A DNA stretch of 64,000 bases from Ampullaceana balthica (lineage: Eukaryota; Mollusca; Gastropoda; Lymnaeidae). Location of the stretch: NCBI GenBank assembly GCA_944989445.1, contig CALYLW010000068.1, positions 935,001-999,000 of the forward strand, written 5' to 3'. Every line of letters begins with the position of its first letter. Positions within the stretch are counted from its first letter, which is position 1. Both the position numbers and the translations under genes were made by a program. The notes beneath the pieces were generated by a model. That model was not told the DNA's origin. It was given only the letters and a program-made list of their open reading frames with translations, and made no database searches. This document shows, piece by piece, positions 24,613-36,230 of the stretch.

Positions 24613-25347
24613 CTTAAAAAGGCCACCCCTTCACCCCCATCTAAACATTACTTTCTACACTTAAAACTTCTAACTTCCACACGTCATGAATTAGCTGGCC
24701 TCCCGATGGCATTGTATGTATGATGATCAGTGTGTTACATGTATATACTTTGGTATCAGCATTGTGTAAGATTTCTCTTTCGACTTATCTGTAACACATT
24801 TTTTTTACCTGTAACACAATTTTTTTTACCTATTTCATATTTCATGATTTTTTTCTTCTTTTCATTTTTGAAATACAATACACATTTTTTGTGACGTCGA
24901 TATATTTAAATTGAATTTGATAAAAGTTTGTGTGTGTAGTTCTGTGATAGTTAATGTTTTAAGGCTGTCCTGGTGATGTTTCTGAAACTTTTTTCATACT
25001 GGTTTTTCTATTTCAAATGTGACAAACCGAAGTTAGATAACGTCCGAAATAGTCCTTTTTATCATCAGGATCAGTGTCGCTGCTACCTAAGAAGTTAACA
25101 TAGGCACACGATCTAAGTGACTATTGAAATCATTTGGTTTATGAGCATATAAACCAACATAGCACCAATTGGTTGGCAAGTCAAATACTAGCAGTGCATC
25201 ATCAAAGATAGCCATGCACATTTCGACATGACACTAATAGGGTGTGCCACCCATTAAATAGCGCAAAGTCATTTTGTTTCATTCCCATCTATTTTTTTTT
25301 AATCCATAAGCTTTTGAACCACCTTTTGAATACTTGTGTTTTCACAG
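24613..25347. other. Intron 2 distal unique sequence
   Basis: AT-rich; nothing recognised before the exon 3 acceptor. Confidence 0.6.
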
Positions 25348-25430
25348 ATAGAACTCAACTCTTTGTCACTACAAAATTCGTGGTCGGAGAAGTCGGGATT
25401 GGAGAATACTCAGAGAAATGACAAACTCCC
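25348..25430 (+). CDS. Coding exon 3, residues 497-523 plus two bases of 524
   Basis: The acceptor is GTGTTTTCACAG and the donor is CCC/GTACGT at 25431. The 83-nt exon ends in phase 2. The peptide (IELNSLSLQNSWSEKSGLEN and onward) is polar. A 19-bp repeat begins about ten bases after the donor. The split codon CC+G continues correctly into exon 4, which is the main support for a short exon like this. Confidence 0.75.
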
Positions 25431-25439
25431 GTACGTTTT

Positions 25440-25562
25440 CTGTAACATAGGTCTTTAGCTGTGACCTGGATCTTTAGCTGTAACATAGATCTTAGATTGT
25501 AACATAGATCTTTAGCCGTAACATAGATCTTTAGCCGTAAAATAGATCTTTAGCTGTGACAG
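25440..25562. repeat. 19-bp repeat, about 6-7 copies, next to the exon 3 donor
   Basis: The unit is close to GTAACATAGATCTTTAGCT. It begins about ten bases after the exon 3 donor. The donor GTACGTTTTCTGTAACATAG leads directly into the first copy. Confidence 0.9.
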
Positions 25563-25687
25563 ATCTTTTGTTTTATTTCCTGAAATAATTCTGAAATTAA
25601 CAGTGAAGTTAAAATTTTATTTACGTTCAAACATTATTTGTGTTGAGTTTTAAGTCAGATACAGGTGAAGTAGTGTGTGAAATCTTT

Positions 25688-25920
25688 GCCTCAATTATAG
25701 GGCCCTAATGAAATATTGTCTGAATTCATTGCCTCTATTATGATGCCCTAATGAAATATTGTCTGAAATCCTTGCCTCAATTATAGGGCTCTAATGAAAT
25801 ATTTTCTGACCCTTGCCTGAATTATAGGGCCCTAATGAAATATTGTCTGAAATCCTTGCCTCAATTATAGGGCCCTAATAAAATATTGTCTGAAATCCTT
25901 GCCTCAATTATAGGGCCCTA
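25688..25920. repeat. 43-bp repeat, about 5 copies, containing the exon 4 acceptor
   Basis: The unit contains CCTCAATTATAGGGCCCTAA. The final copy spans the real acceptor of exon 4 at 25913/25914, so each upstream copy carries the same AG and the first exon bases. Copies diverge by a few substitutions and one short deletion. Confidence 0.95.
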
Positions 25921-26076
25921 ATGTCACCGAGAATCTCAGAACAGCTCCAGAAAGTAGATGGTGATGTAAAGATGCTGCAGAGGAGGCAGACCGTCCTTGA
26001 CCTCGAAGCAGACTTGCTGTCCAAAGAGGGGCAACTCGCGGAGAGACAGAAGGGCCTGGAGGAATACGAAAAAGAG
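25914..26076 (+). CDS. Coding exon 4, residue 524 (third base) to 578, coiled coil
   Basis: The acceptor is CTCAATTATAG at 25913 and the donor GAG/GTGAGA at 26077. One base completes the codon split with exon 3, then 54 codons follow. The peptide includes QLQKVDGDVKMLQRRQTVLD and EADLLSKEGQLAERQKGLEE, typical coiled coil. The acceptor and the first exon bases (GGCCCTAATG) are also part of the 43-bp tandem repeat that fills the end of intron 3. Confidence 0.85.
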
Positions 26077-26527
26077 GTGAGAGGCTACAACAGTGTTGAG
26101 TTAGTTTAATTTCACAAAGTAAGAACTAACGATAGATGGGTGTGTGGAAGACAGAGATAGTGGAAAGGGGGGAGAGAGATTAGGACAACTTCTTCTTCGT
26201 CTACATCTTCTTTTGGCCTGAGACATAGTCTCTTAACGCCTTGGCTACTACCTGGGAAACCAGCTTCATCTGCTGAGCAGTGCCATATAAAATTGTCTTC
26301 GCGTGGGACTCTTTTGCCTCCCTAACCTCCCCGGCTGTCTAGCGCGAGACGCGAAGTTAATTGATTAGGACAACTTGATCCTGCGATCCGATGGATGCAA
26401 CTATTCCTTGTCCTCATTCCACCCTTCCACCTTTCCGCCATAATATCGAACTCCTCATCATTTCAATAAGGACAAATATCCCCTTCCACCCCAATAAACC
26501 AAAAACCAAACAGTAAGCGTATCACAT
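26077..26527. other. Intron 4 unique part
   Basis: Mixed-composition sequence with no recognised feature. Confidence 0.5.
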
Positions 26528-26826
26528 GTCCTCCACCTTGTTTAACAAACATTCCTCCCATGTGTTTAACAAACATGCGTCCCTTATGTTTAACAAACAT
26601 ACCTCCCAGGTGTTTAACAAACAATCCTCCCATGTGTTTAACAAACATTCCTCCCATGTGTTTAACAAACATACCTCCCATGTGTTTAACAAACATACCT
26701 CCCATGTGTTTAACAAACATACCTCCCATGTGTTTAACAAACATACCTCGCATGTGTTTAACAAACATTCCTCCAATATGTTTAACAAACATTCCTCCAA
26801 TATGTTTAACAAAATTTCCTCTCATG
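26528..26826. repeat. 24-bp minisatellite, about 12 copies, running into the exon 5 acceptor
   Basis: The unit contains CCTCCCATGTGTTTAACAAA. The exon 5 acceptor TCCTCTCATGTGCAG aligns with the repeat phase TCCTCCCATGTGTTT, so the splice site looks like a modified last copy. With 24-bp units several frames stay open; these are artefacts. Confidence 0.95.
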
Positions 26827-26831
26827 TGCAG

Positions 26832-26912
26832 ATCATTGAAGTTGAATCGCTGCTGAACCAGCGCCAAGCGATCTGTGACAGGAGACAACGGGCTCTACTC
26901 AACCTGGACGAG
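26832..26912 (+). CDS. Coding exon 5, residues 579-605, coiled coil
   Basis: The acceptor is CTCTCATGTGCAG at 26831 and the donor GAG/GTGAGT at 26913. It is 81 nt, 27 codons, phase 0 to 0. The peptide (IIEVESLLNQRQAICDRRQR and onward) continues the coiled coil. The acceptor side is the last, altered copy of a 24-bp minisatellite, and the donor side is the first copy of a 34-bp minisatellite. This small exon is therefore squeezed between two arrays. Confidence 0.85.
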
Positions 26913-27040
26913 GTGAGTCACTCATTGTCACTGTTGTCTGGATGAGGTGAGTCACTCATTGTCACTTTTGTCTGGATGAGGTGAGCCACTCATTGTCACT
27001 GTTGTCTGGATGAGTTCAGTCACTCATTGTCACTTTTGTC
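26904..27040. repeat. 34-bp repeat, 4 copies, containing the exon 5 donor
   Basis: The unit contains GAGGTGAGTCACTCATTGTC. The first copy is the real exon 5 end and donor (CTGGACGAG/GTGAGT). Later copies repeat CTGGATGAG/GTGAGT or GTGAGC, and the last has GTTCAGTC. Confidence 0.95.
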
Positions 27041-27143
27041 TTTGCAAAACTGTGCTGTATAATTATTTTTTTTATTATTCTGGTTGGTGTTTACATTTTT
27101 TCAATGGGAAAATCAATGGGACCTGCGTGTAAGCATGACTAGC

Positions 27144-27221
27144 AACACATCAATTAAACCAATAACACATCAATTAAACCAATAACAAATCAATTAAACC
27201 AATAACAAATCAATTAAACCA
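27144..27221. repeat. 20-bp repeat, 4 copies
   Basis: The unit is AACACATCAATTAAACCAAT with an AACAAATC variant. Confidence 0.9.
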
Positions 27222-27928
27222 AAACAAATAATTGCTTAATAAAATATTTTCAAAGCCTAGAAGAAAATATTTCATTATTTTTTACCAAAGATCTTTTGCT
27301 TTGTGACCAACACTGAGAGTCACAGGCGTAGGGCGTAGGGGTACTTTTTCTTTCAAGTTTCCTTGACAAGCGATTGCAGATATCCCCACCTCACACTAAC
27401 TCTGGCAACGCCCCTGCTAACATCTATTACATTGTCTTTGAATAATAAAAAAATAACTTTTTAAAAGCCTTTATTCATGAAATAAAACTGTCATTTAAAA
27501 AAATAATTAAGACTTAATTCAATGCCCCGTTTCTGTTTTATTTTTTAAATAATCCAACACAATCAGTTTAGCAGAGTTTATTTATGTGTTTAAAATAATG
27601 TAAAAGTACATTCTATTTCAGGAAAATAACAACTGTAACTAATCCGTTTGGTCTTGACTTGCAATTGATAGGACCACTGAATAGATTAAGTATTTATGTG
27701 TGGGGGAAATAATAAGGGTTAATTTTAGCTCTGTCTATTTGTCTAAACAATTCTTCTTCTGCTGGCAACTTCTGTTCGAATAATCAATAATGGTCTCTAA
27801 AGAATGAAAGTGAAAACTGGAACAATTAAGAATAAAAATAGATATCTGCTTACTTGATCTGACATGACACAGAGCAACAGTGTCAATAGCAGCTCATACG
27901 TGACATTGTGTAAATATTCTCAACACAC
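27222..27928. other. Intron 5 unique AT-rich sequence
   Basis: No feature recognised. Confidence 0.6.
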
Positions 27929-30900
27929 TACTTCCATCAACTCGCGGTAACATAAAGCTACTATCATCAACTCGTGGTAACATAAAGCTACTATCATCAA
28001 CTCGTGGTAACATAAAGCTACTATCATCAACTCGTGGTAACATAAAGCTACTATCATCAACTCGTGGTAACATAAAGCTACTATCATCAACTCGTGGTAA
28101 CATAAAGCTACTATCATCAACTCGTGGTAACATAAAGCTATTACCATCAACTCGTGGTAACATAAATCTACCACCCTCAACTCGTGGTAACATAAATCTA
28201 CCACCCTCAACTCGTGGTAACATAAAGCTACTATCATCAACTCGTGGTAACATAAAGCTACTATCATCAACTCGTGGTAACATAAAGCTACTATCATCAA
28301 CTCGTGGTAACATAAAGCTACTATCATCAACTCGTGGTAACATAAAGCTACTATCATCAACTCGTGGTAACATAAAGCTACTATCATCAACTCGTGGTAA
28401 CATAAAGCTACTATCATCAACTCGTGGTAACATAAAGCTACTATCATCAACTCGTGGTAACATAAAGCTACTATCATCAACTCGTGGTAACATAAAGCTA
28501 TTACCATCAACTCGTGGTAACATAAATCTACCACCCTCAACTCGTGGTAACATAAAGCTACTATCATCAACTCGTGGTAACATAAAGCTACTATCATCAA
28601 CTCGTGGTAACATAAAGCTACTATCATCAACTCGTGGTAACATAAAGCTACTATCATCAACTCGTGGTAACATAAAGCTACTATCATCAACTCGTGGTAA
28701 CATAAAGCTACTATCATCAACTCGTGGTAACATAAAGCTACTATCATCAACTCGTGGTAACATAAAGCTACTATCATCAACTCGTGGTAACATAAAGCTA
28801 CTATCATCAACTCGTGGTAACATAAAGCTACTATCATCAACTCGTGGTAAAATAAAGCTACTATCATCAACTCGTGGTAAAATAAAGCTACTATCATCAA
28901 CTCGTGGTAACATAAAGCTACTATCATCAACTCGTGGTAAAATAAAGCTACTATCATCAACTCGTGGTAACATAAAGCTACTACCATCAACTCGTGGTAA
29001 CATAAAGCTACTATCATCAACTCGTGGTAACATAAAGCTACTATCATCAACTCGTGGTAAAATAAAGCTACTATCATCAACTCGTGGTAACATAAAGCTA
29101 CTATCATCAACTCGTGGTAACATAAAGCTACTATCATCAACTCGTGGTAAAATAAAGCTACTATCATCAACTCGTGGTAACATAAAGCTACTATCATCAA
29201 CTCTACTATCATCAACTCATGGTAACATAAAGCTACTATCATCAACTCTACTACCATCAACTCTACTACCATCAACTCGTGGTAACATAAAGCTACTACC
29301 ATCAACTCTACTACCATCAACTCTACTACCATCAACTCGTGGTAACATAAAGCTACTACCATCAACTCTACTACCATCAACTCATGGTAACATAAAGCTA
29401 CTACCATCAACTCTACTACCATCAACTCATGGTAACATAAAGCTACTACCATCAACTCTACTACCATCAACTCATGGTAACATAAAGCTACTACCATCAA
29501 CTCTACTATCATCAACTCATGGTAACATAAAGCTACTATCATCAACTCGTGGTAACATAAAGCTACTATCATCAACTCGTGGTAACATAAAGCTACTATC
29601 ATCAACTCGTGGTAACATAAAGCTACTACCATCAACTCGTGGTAACATAAAGCTACCACCCTCAACTCGTGGTAACATAAAGCTACTATCATCAACTCGT
29701 GGTAACATAAAGCTACTACCATCAACTCGTGGTAACATAAAGCTACTACCATCAACTCGTGGTAACATAAAGCTACCACCCTCAACTCGTGGTAACATAA
29801 AGCTACTACCATCAACTCGTGGTAACATAAAGCTACCACCCTCAACTCGTGGTAACATAAAGCTACCACCCTCAACTCGTGGTAACATAAAGCTACCACC
29901 CTCAACTCGTGGTAACATAAAGCTACCACCCTCAACTCGTGGTAACATAAAGCTACTATCATCAACTCGTGGTAACATAAAGCTACTATCATCAACTCGT
30001 GGTAACATAAAGCTACTACCATCAACTCGTGGTAACATAAAGCTACCACCCTCAACTCGTGGTAACATAAAGCTACTACCATCAACTCGTGGTAACATAA
30101 AGCTACTATCATCAACTCGTGGTAACATAAAGCTACTATCATCAACTCGTGGTAACATAAAGCTACTATCATCAACTCGTGGTAACATCAAGCTACTATC
30201 ATCAACTCGTGGTAACATAAAGCTACCACCCTCAACTCGTGGTAACATAAAGCTACCACCCTCAACTCGTGGTAACATAAAGCTACCACCCTCAACTCGT
30301 GGTAACATAAAGCTACCACCCTCAACTCGTGGTAACATAAAGCTACCACCCTCAACTCGTGGTAACATAAAGCTACCACCCTCAACTCGTGGTAACATAA
30401 AGCTACCACCCTCAACTCGTGGTAACATAAAGCTACCACCCTCAACTCGTGGTAACATAAAGCTACCACCCTCAACTCGTGGTAACATAAAGCTACCACC
30501 CTCAACTCGTGGTAACATAAAGCTACCACCCTCAACTCGTGGTAACATAAAGCTACTATCATCAACTCGTGGTAACATAAAGCTACTATCATCAACTCGT
30601 GGTAACATAAAGCTACTATCATCAACTCGTGGTAACATAAAGCTACTATCATCAACTCGTGGTAACATAAAGCTACCACCCTCAACTCGTGGTAACATAA
30701 AGCTACTATCATCAACTCGTGGTAACATAAAGCTACTACCATCAACTCGTGGTAACATAAAGCTACTATCATCAACTCGTGGTAACATAAAGCTACTATC
30801 ATCAACTCGTGGTAACATAAAGCTACTACCATCAACTCGTGGTAACATAAAGCTACTATCATCAACTCGTGGTAACATAAAGCTACTATCATCAACTCGT

Positions 30901-31746
30901 GGTAACATAAAGCTACTACCATCAACTCTACTACCATCAACTCTACTACCATCAACTCGTGGTAACATAAAGCTACTACCATCAATTCGTGGTAACATAA
31001 AGCTACTACCATCAACTCGTGGTAACATAAAGCTACTACCATCAACTCGTGGTAATATAAAGCTACTACCATCAACTCTACTACCATCAACTCTACTACC
31101 ATCAACTCGTGGTAACATAAAGCTACTATCATCAACTCGTGGTAACATAAAGCTACTATCATCAACTCGTCGAAACATAAAGCTACCACCATCAACTCTA
31201 CTACCATCAACTCTACTACCATCAACTCTACTACCATCAACTCTATTACCATCAACTCTATTACCATCAACTCGTGGAAACATAAAGCTACTACCATCAA
31301 CTCTATTACCATCAACTCTATTACCATCAACTCTATTACCATCAACTCTACTACCATCAACTCTATTACCATCAACTCTACTACCATCAACTCTATTACC
31401 ATCAACTCTATTACCATCAACTCTATTACCATCAACTCTATTACCATCAACTCTATTACCATCAACTCTATTACCATCAACTCTATTACCATCAACTCTA
31501 TTACCATCAACTCTATTACCATCAACTCTATTACCATCAACTCTACTACCATCAACTCGTCGAAACATAAAACATAAAGCTACTACCATCAACTCGTGGT
31601 AACATAAAGCTTCTACCATCAACTCTATTACCATCAACTCTATTACCATCAACTCGTGGTAACAAAAAGCTTCCACCATCAACTCGTGGAAACAAAAAGC
31701 TACTACCATCAACTCGTGGAAACAAAAAGCTACTACCATCAACTCG
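27929..31746. repeat. 3.8-kb minisatellite of 30-bp units with 15-bp half units
   Basis: The main unit contains CTCGTGGTAACATAAAGCTA plus CTATCATCAA. In 29190-29520 and 30900-31660 it alternates with, or is replaced by, 15-bp units such as CTCTATTACCATCAA. Both lengths are multiples of three, so all minus frames stay open and give very long frames (429, 455, 751 and 766 codons). These are by-products: the frames overlap in different phases and have no non-repeat domain. Variants (ATCATC, ACCATC, CACCCTC) form local runs. Confidence 0.97.
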
Positions 31747-32002
31747 GAGTGCCCCCAAGGCCACAATTTTTGCGAGTTACGTGTTAAAGAGAAAGACAAG
31801 AACTCGACTTCAGCCATTCCATCAATTACAGCAAGTTGTTGATTTTTAAATTTATATTGTCATTAATTGAAATACACTGTTGTCGACATCTTTGTCATCC
31901 TGGAAGTTTTTAATCAATTAATCGCAATCATTTGGTTTTGGTATTCGATTACATTTATGTGTTTAATTAAGCAGTTCACTGGAGTAGTTGCATTAAATCA
32001 AC

Positions 32003-32117
32003 TTATTTAGTTGACCTCTAGGAGTTGACCTCTAGTAGTTGACCTCTAGTAGTTGACCTCTAGTAGTTGACCTCTAGGAGTTTACCTCTAGGAGTTGACC
32101 TCTAGGAGTTGACCTCT
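32003..32117. repeat. 14-bp repeat, about 8 copies
   Basis: The unit is AGTTGACCTCTAGT with an AGGAG variant. Confidence 0.9.
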
Positions 32118-32401
32118 AAGGCTCATTAAAAAATTATTTAAACTGTTATGGTTCGTATAGGACTACACTATTTGTAAAAACTTACTTCAGATTTATTTAA
32201 GATAAAAAATTGCTTGAATATTCTTCAAGCAATTAAATTACTTTGATTGCGCGATGTGAGGCTATGTGTGGCTATGTGTGGTGTAGATTTTATTTTTAAC
32301 CAATCAAAAATTAAAGGAAAGAAAACAATCTGAAACACTCAACATATCTCAGAGTGAAAAAATAATGTAATGTAGTTTTTGGTGTAACTTGACCAAATTC
32401 T

Positions 32402-33352
32402 TATGATCTGTCCTAACATTGAGTCTCGTATGTATGATCTGTCCTACCATTGAGTCTCGTTTGTATGATCTGTCCTAACATTGAGTCTCGTCTGTATGAT
32501 CTGTCCTAACATTGAGTCTCGTCTGTATGATCTGTCCTAACATTGAGTCTCGTCTGTATGATCTGTCCTAACATTGAGTCTCGTCTGTATGATCTGTCCT
32601 AACATTGACTCTCGTCTGTATGATCTGTCCTGACATTGACTCTCGTCTGTATGATCTGTCCTGACATTGACTCTCGTCTGTATGATCTGTCCTGACATTG
32701 ACTCTCGTCTGTATGATCTGTCCTGACATTGAGTCTCGTCTGTATGATCTGTCCTGACATTGACTCTCGTCTGTATGATCTGTCCTAACATTGAGTCTCG
32801 TCTGTATGATCTGTCCTAACATTGACTCTCGTCTGTATGATCTGTCCTAACATTGACTCTCGTCTGTATGATCTGTCCTAACATTGACTCTCGTCTGTAT
32901 GATCTGTCCTAACATTGACTCTTGTCTGTATGATCGGTCCTAACATTGACTCTCGTCTGTATGATCTGTCCTAACATTGACTCTCGTCTGTATGATCTGT
33001 CCTAACATTGACTCTCGTCTAAATGATCTGTCCTAACATTGAGTCTCGTCTATATGATCTGTCCTAACATTGACCCTTGTCTGTATGATCTGTCCTAAAT
33101 TTGAGTCTCGTCTATATGATCTGTCCTAACATGACTCTCGTCTGTATGATCTGTCCTGACATTGACTCTCGTCTGTATGATCTGTCCTAACATTGACTCT
33201 CGTCTGTATGATCTGTCCTAATATTGACTCTCGTCTGTATGATCTGTCCTAACATTGACTCTCGTCTGTATGATCTGTCCTAACATTGAGTCTCGTCTGT
33301 ATGATCTGTCCTAACATGACTCTCGTCTGTATGATCTGTCCTAACATTGAAA
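32402..33352. repeat. 31-bp minisatellite, about 31 copies
   Basis: The unit contains TATGATCTGTCCTAACATTG. Variants TAACATTGAG, TGACATTGAC and TAACATTGAC occur in runs. It ends about 375 bp before exon 6. Confidence 0.95.
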
Positions 33353-33729
33353 CCAGACTACGCCTGCGGTAAGTCTATGATACTGGCGGTACAAGCCAGT
33401 CCGTTTATTGACACTAGGGACAACTCTCTGATTCGATGGACGAGTTATTGTCATGTCCCACAATGGGGGCAGCGGGCGGATGTGCTTCTCACATTACAAT
33501 TACAATCTAATCGTCTGCACTGGAGAGTTTCTTCTATTTTTAAAAACAAAAACCAATAAGTTAAAATGTCAAACACTAATGTTGTTGAACTTAAAGGAAC
33601 GGATCGCGAGGTAATTTATCTATGTATGTTTTATTTTTTAAAACGTGTTTTATGAAATGATTATCTAAATAAGATTTTTATATTAGATTATGTCCACGTC
33701 TCTATGATTATATCTTCCTTCGTGGCCAG

Positions 33730-33830
33730 GAGTTGCAGATACTACGTCATGAGCTGGAAGAGACCAAAGAACAGATTCAAAGTGAGGGGTCAATTCCTGA
33801 GTCGAACTCGGACAGAGCCAGGAAAAACTG
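33730..33830 (+). CDS. Coding exon 6, residues 606-638 plus two bases of 639
   Basis: The acceptor is CTTCGTGGCCAG at 33729 and the donor ACTG/GTAGGT at 33831. It is 101 nt, ending in phase 2 with TG. The peptide includes ELQILRHELEETKEQIQSE, coiled coil, followed by a polar hinge. The donor is the first of about nine tandem copies of a 30-bp unit beginning GTAGGTCTGTGG. Reading into the intron meets TAG at once, so retention would truncate the protein. Confidence 0.8.
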
Positions 33831-34110
33831 GTAGGTCTGTGGTTAATGGGGAGATGTGTGGTAGGTCTGTGGTTAATGGGAGATGTGTGGTAGGAGGTCT
33901 GTAGTTAATGGGGAGATGTGTGGTAGGTCTGTGGTTAATGGGAGATGTGTGGTAGGTCTGTGGTTAATGGGGAGATGTGTGGTAGGTCTGTGGTTAATGG
34001 GGAGATGTGTGGTAGGTCTGTGGTTAATGGGGAGATGTGTGGTAGGTCTGTTGTTAATGGTGAGATGTGTGGTAGGTATGTGGTTACTGGGAGATGTGTG
34101 AGTGTTATAA
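33831..34110. repeat. 30-bp minisatellite, about 9 copies, beginning at the exon 6 donor
   Basis: The unit begins GTAGGTCTGTGGTTAATGGG and ends GATGTGTG. The first base of the array is the first base of the intron, so every unit repeats the GTAGGT donor hexamer. Confidence 0.95.
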
Positions 34111-34920
34111 CGATTAATATGGGAATGTGCCATTAAGTAGTAAATAGTTTAATACATTTTTTTATTCGATTACGAAGAGATCAAAATGAAAGTTACTTGA
34201 AAAATGGATTTCTATCACGGAGGCAGGCCTTTAGTCCTCTAGTTTGTGTATGGCTACACTTAGTTATGTATTCTTGGGTTAATGTTTTAATGACGTTGTA
34301 GTAACATTGGTTACCTGAAATTACTTAGTTGTTGAGCTCACTAAATGACTGTTTACTAAGAAAACAAGACTAATGATATCTTCTTGAATAAACTACAAAC
34401 AACAAACTAACATTTTATTGAGATACACAAATCCATGAATTTCAGATGTGTTCCGTCATTTAGTCCAAATTAATAATAGATTAGATTGAGACGTGAGTGG
34501 CATTAAGTGTGAAGCTGTGCCACCTCCAAAAGAAACACAGAGTTCAGCAGCTGAATCAGGCGTTCAACTGACACCGAGTTCTGTTTAAAGCACACTGTTA
34601 ATATTTTTGGGCTTCTAACAATGCACAACAAAAAAAAGCCATCTGGAATTCTTTGTTTGTGTCACTAATGACGTATTTAGCCTAGCTCCACGTGCAATTT
34701 CCGAAACATTTAGCATGTCTGTTCTATAAATCCTCAGCCCCACCTATTATAATCATCAGTGTGTTCTACTTAGGACAACACCGTGATGATGTGTTTTAAT
34801 GTGTTGTGACAGGAGTGGTGGTTGGGGGGGGGGTAGGTGAGTTATGAGCATGACGCAGGGGAAGAGATGTGACCCGACAATCTATAAATATAATTCACAA
34901 AAGCAAGAGCGAGTAGTGTG
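34111..34920. other. Intron 6 unique AT-rich sequence
   Basis: No coding or RNA gene signal seen. Confidence 0.6.
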
Positions 34921-34925
34921 CTAAT

Positions 34926-35232
34926 ATGCATGACGAATCACCATCGCTGGGGTCGACCAATCACAGTACGGTTGGCAAGCGAAGAGGTGCAAAGGGGGGA
35001 GGGGGCATGTCTCGAGACCAACAATGCTTGCGTTCACTTGCGTTTCTCTTTCCTAGAAAACATGTGTTATCACACATACCTAACACAATGAAGGTCCTGG
35101 GTTCAAGCCCCAGCTAAAACATTATTTTTTAATTTTAAAAAAAAATTATGTTTGTGTCCGTTCTTTCCCCCTTTCTTTGCACTCTCCATGAGCAAGTCTG
35201 CGGCGTATGCTAAGCTGCGTGTCGTATCTAGT
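34926..35232 (+). mobile_element. Interspersed repeat with tRNA-like centre, copy A
   Basis: It begins GCATGACGAATCACC and CGCTGGGGT, and ends GCAAGTCTGCGGCGTATGCT. A B-box-like GGTTCAAGCCCC lies at about 35098-35109. The same ends and centre recur in reverse orientation at 36231-36963. It is best explained as a SINE-type family with a tRNA-derived segment. Confidence 0.6.
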
Positions 35233-35235
35233 ACA

Positions 35236-36230
35236 TAAATATTTATCTTTTAAATTAAAGTTTCCGCTAATTAGTATCTTTAATCACCCTAAGAGTCAAA
35301 CCGTTTTTGAGTTCATGGATTTTAATTAAATCTTCCATTTGTGATTACGGTGGTTCTGTCATGCGTGACAGCGTGTATTTGTTCGGTTCACCCAATCATT
35401 CATTCCATATTAAGTCCAGACGATTTTGAAGACTTAATATTTTTTTTAATTAAAAGAATTAAAAAAGCAAATGTCATGAAATATAGATGTCTAATTATAA
35501 CCAGATTTTATTTGCATTTTTCTCTTTAAAGTTTATTTACATTTCTCGGTGGTTTGTTTGTTTTCTGTGTTTTAAATATTTTGGTATGTGGTTGAAGTTA
35601 GCTAGCACAATTGATTTCAACTAGGCTTCCTCAAAACACAGTTTTGAGTAAATAGTAAATAGTATAAAGCACGTTTAAAGAAAAGAAAAAAACCTTTTAA
35701 TCTTTCACAAGTAAATATGTTGATATGTTCCAGCTCAATTAATATTTATATATATATCTCTTCGAACATTTCTTGTTGACCTTTTCTACTGAGAAATTTT
35801 TTTGGTTCTTTTCTCGTGGAAAAGCCAATTTTCGCGTGTTTATGCCATGTTATGATAACTGGGAGAATCAATGAATAAAGTTGACATTTAAAAGTGTCTA
35901 CGGTAAAAATGTATAGGTAGATCTTACTAAATAATGATAAAATTTATGATTTCTTATGGTAAAACAAAACCGCTACATGTTTTAGCCATCCTCTTCACTA
36001 TGAGTGACTTTGACTTTATCACCAAGTACTGTAGCACGGTAGTACAGTGTTTTACGAGGTGAAACTTTTGAAATGAGTTTTAACTTAATTAGATTCAAGG
36101 TATTATCATTTGTGAGGAATGTCCTTTGTTATAAAAGACTTATAAGGAGCATATTCACTGACTGATCTAGTAAGTTGAACTCAAGCTTTAAAGAGAACTA
36201 AAGTCCATGTGAGTGGAAATAATAAGATGA
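35236..36230. other. Intron 6 unique AT-rich sequence between two inverted repeat copies
   Basis: Nothing recognised. It would be the loop if the two flanking interspersed copies pair. Confidence 0.5.

Noticed and set aside
27894..31817. Four overlapping minus-strand frames of 429-766 codons
   Set aside because: They cover the same array in different phases, which is expected when units are 30 and 15 bp; they cannot all be real and none has unique sequence of note.
33347..33559. 70-codon open frame after the 31-bp array
   Set aside because: It begins within repeat sequence and has no exon-like phase relation; no motif.
35090..35115. A functional tRNA gene
   Set aside because: A B-box-like sequence is present, but no complete cloverleaf can be formed; fits a tRNA-derived interspersed repeat.
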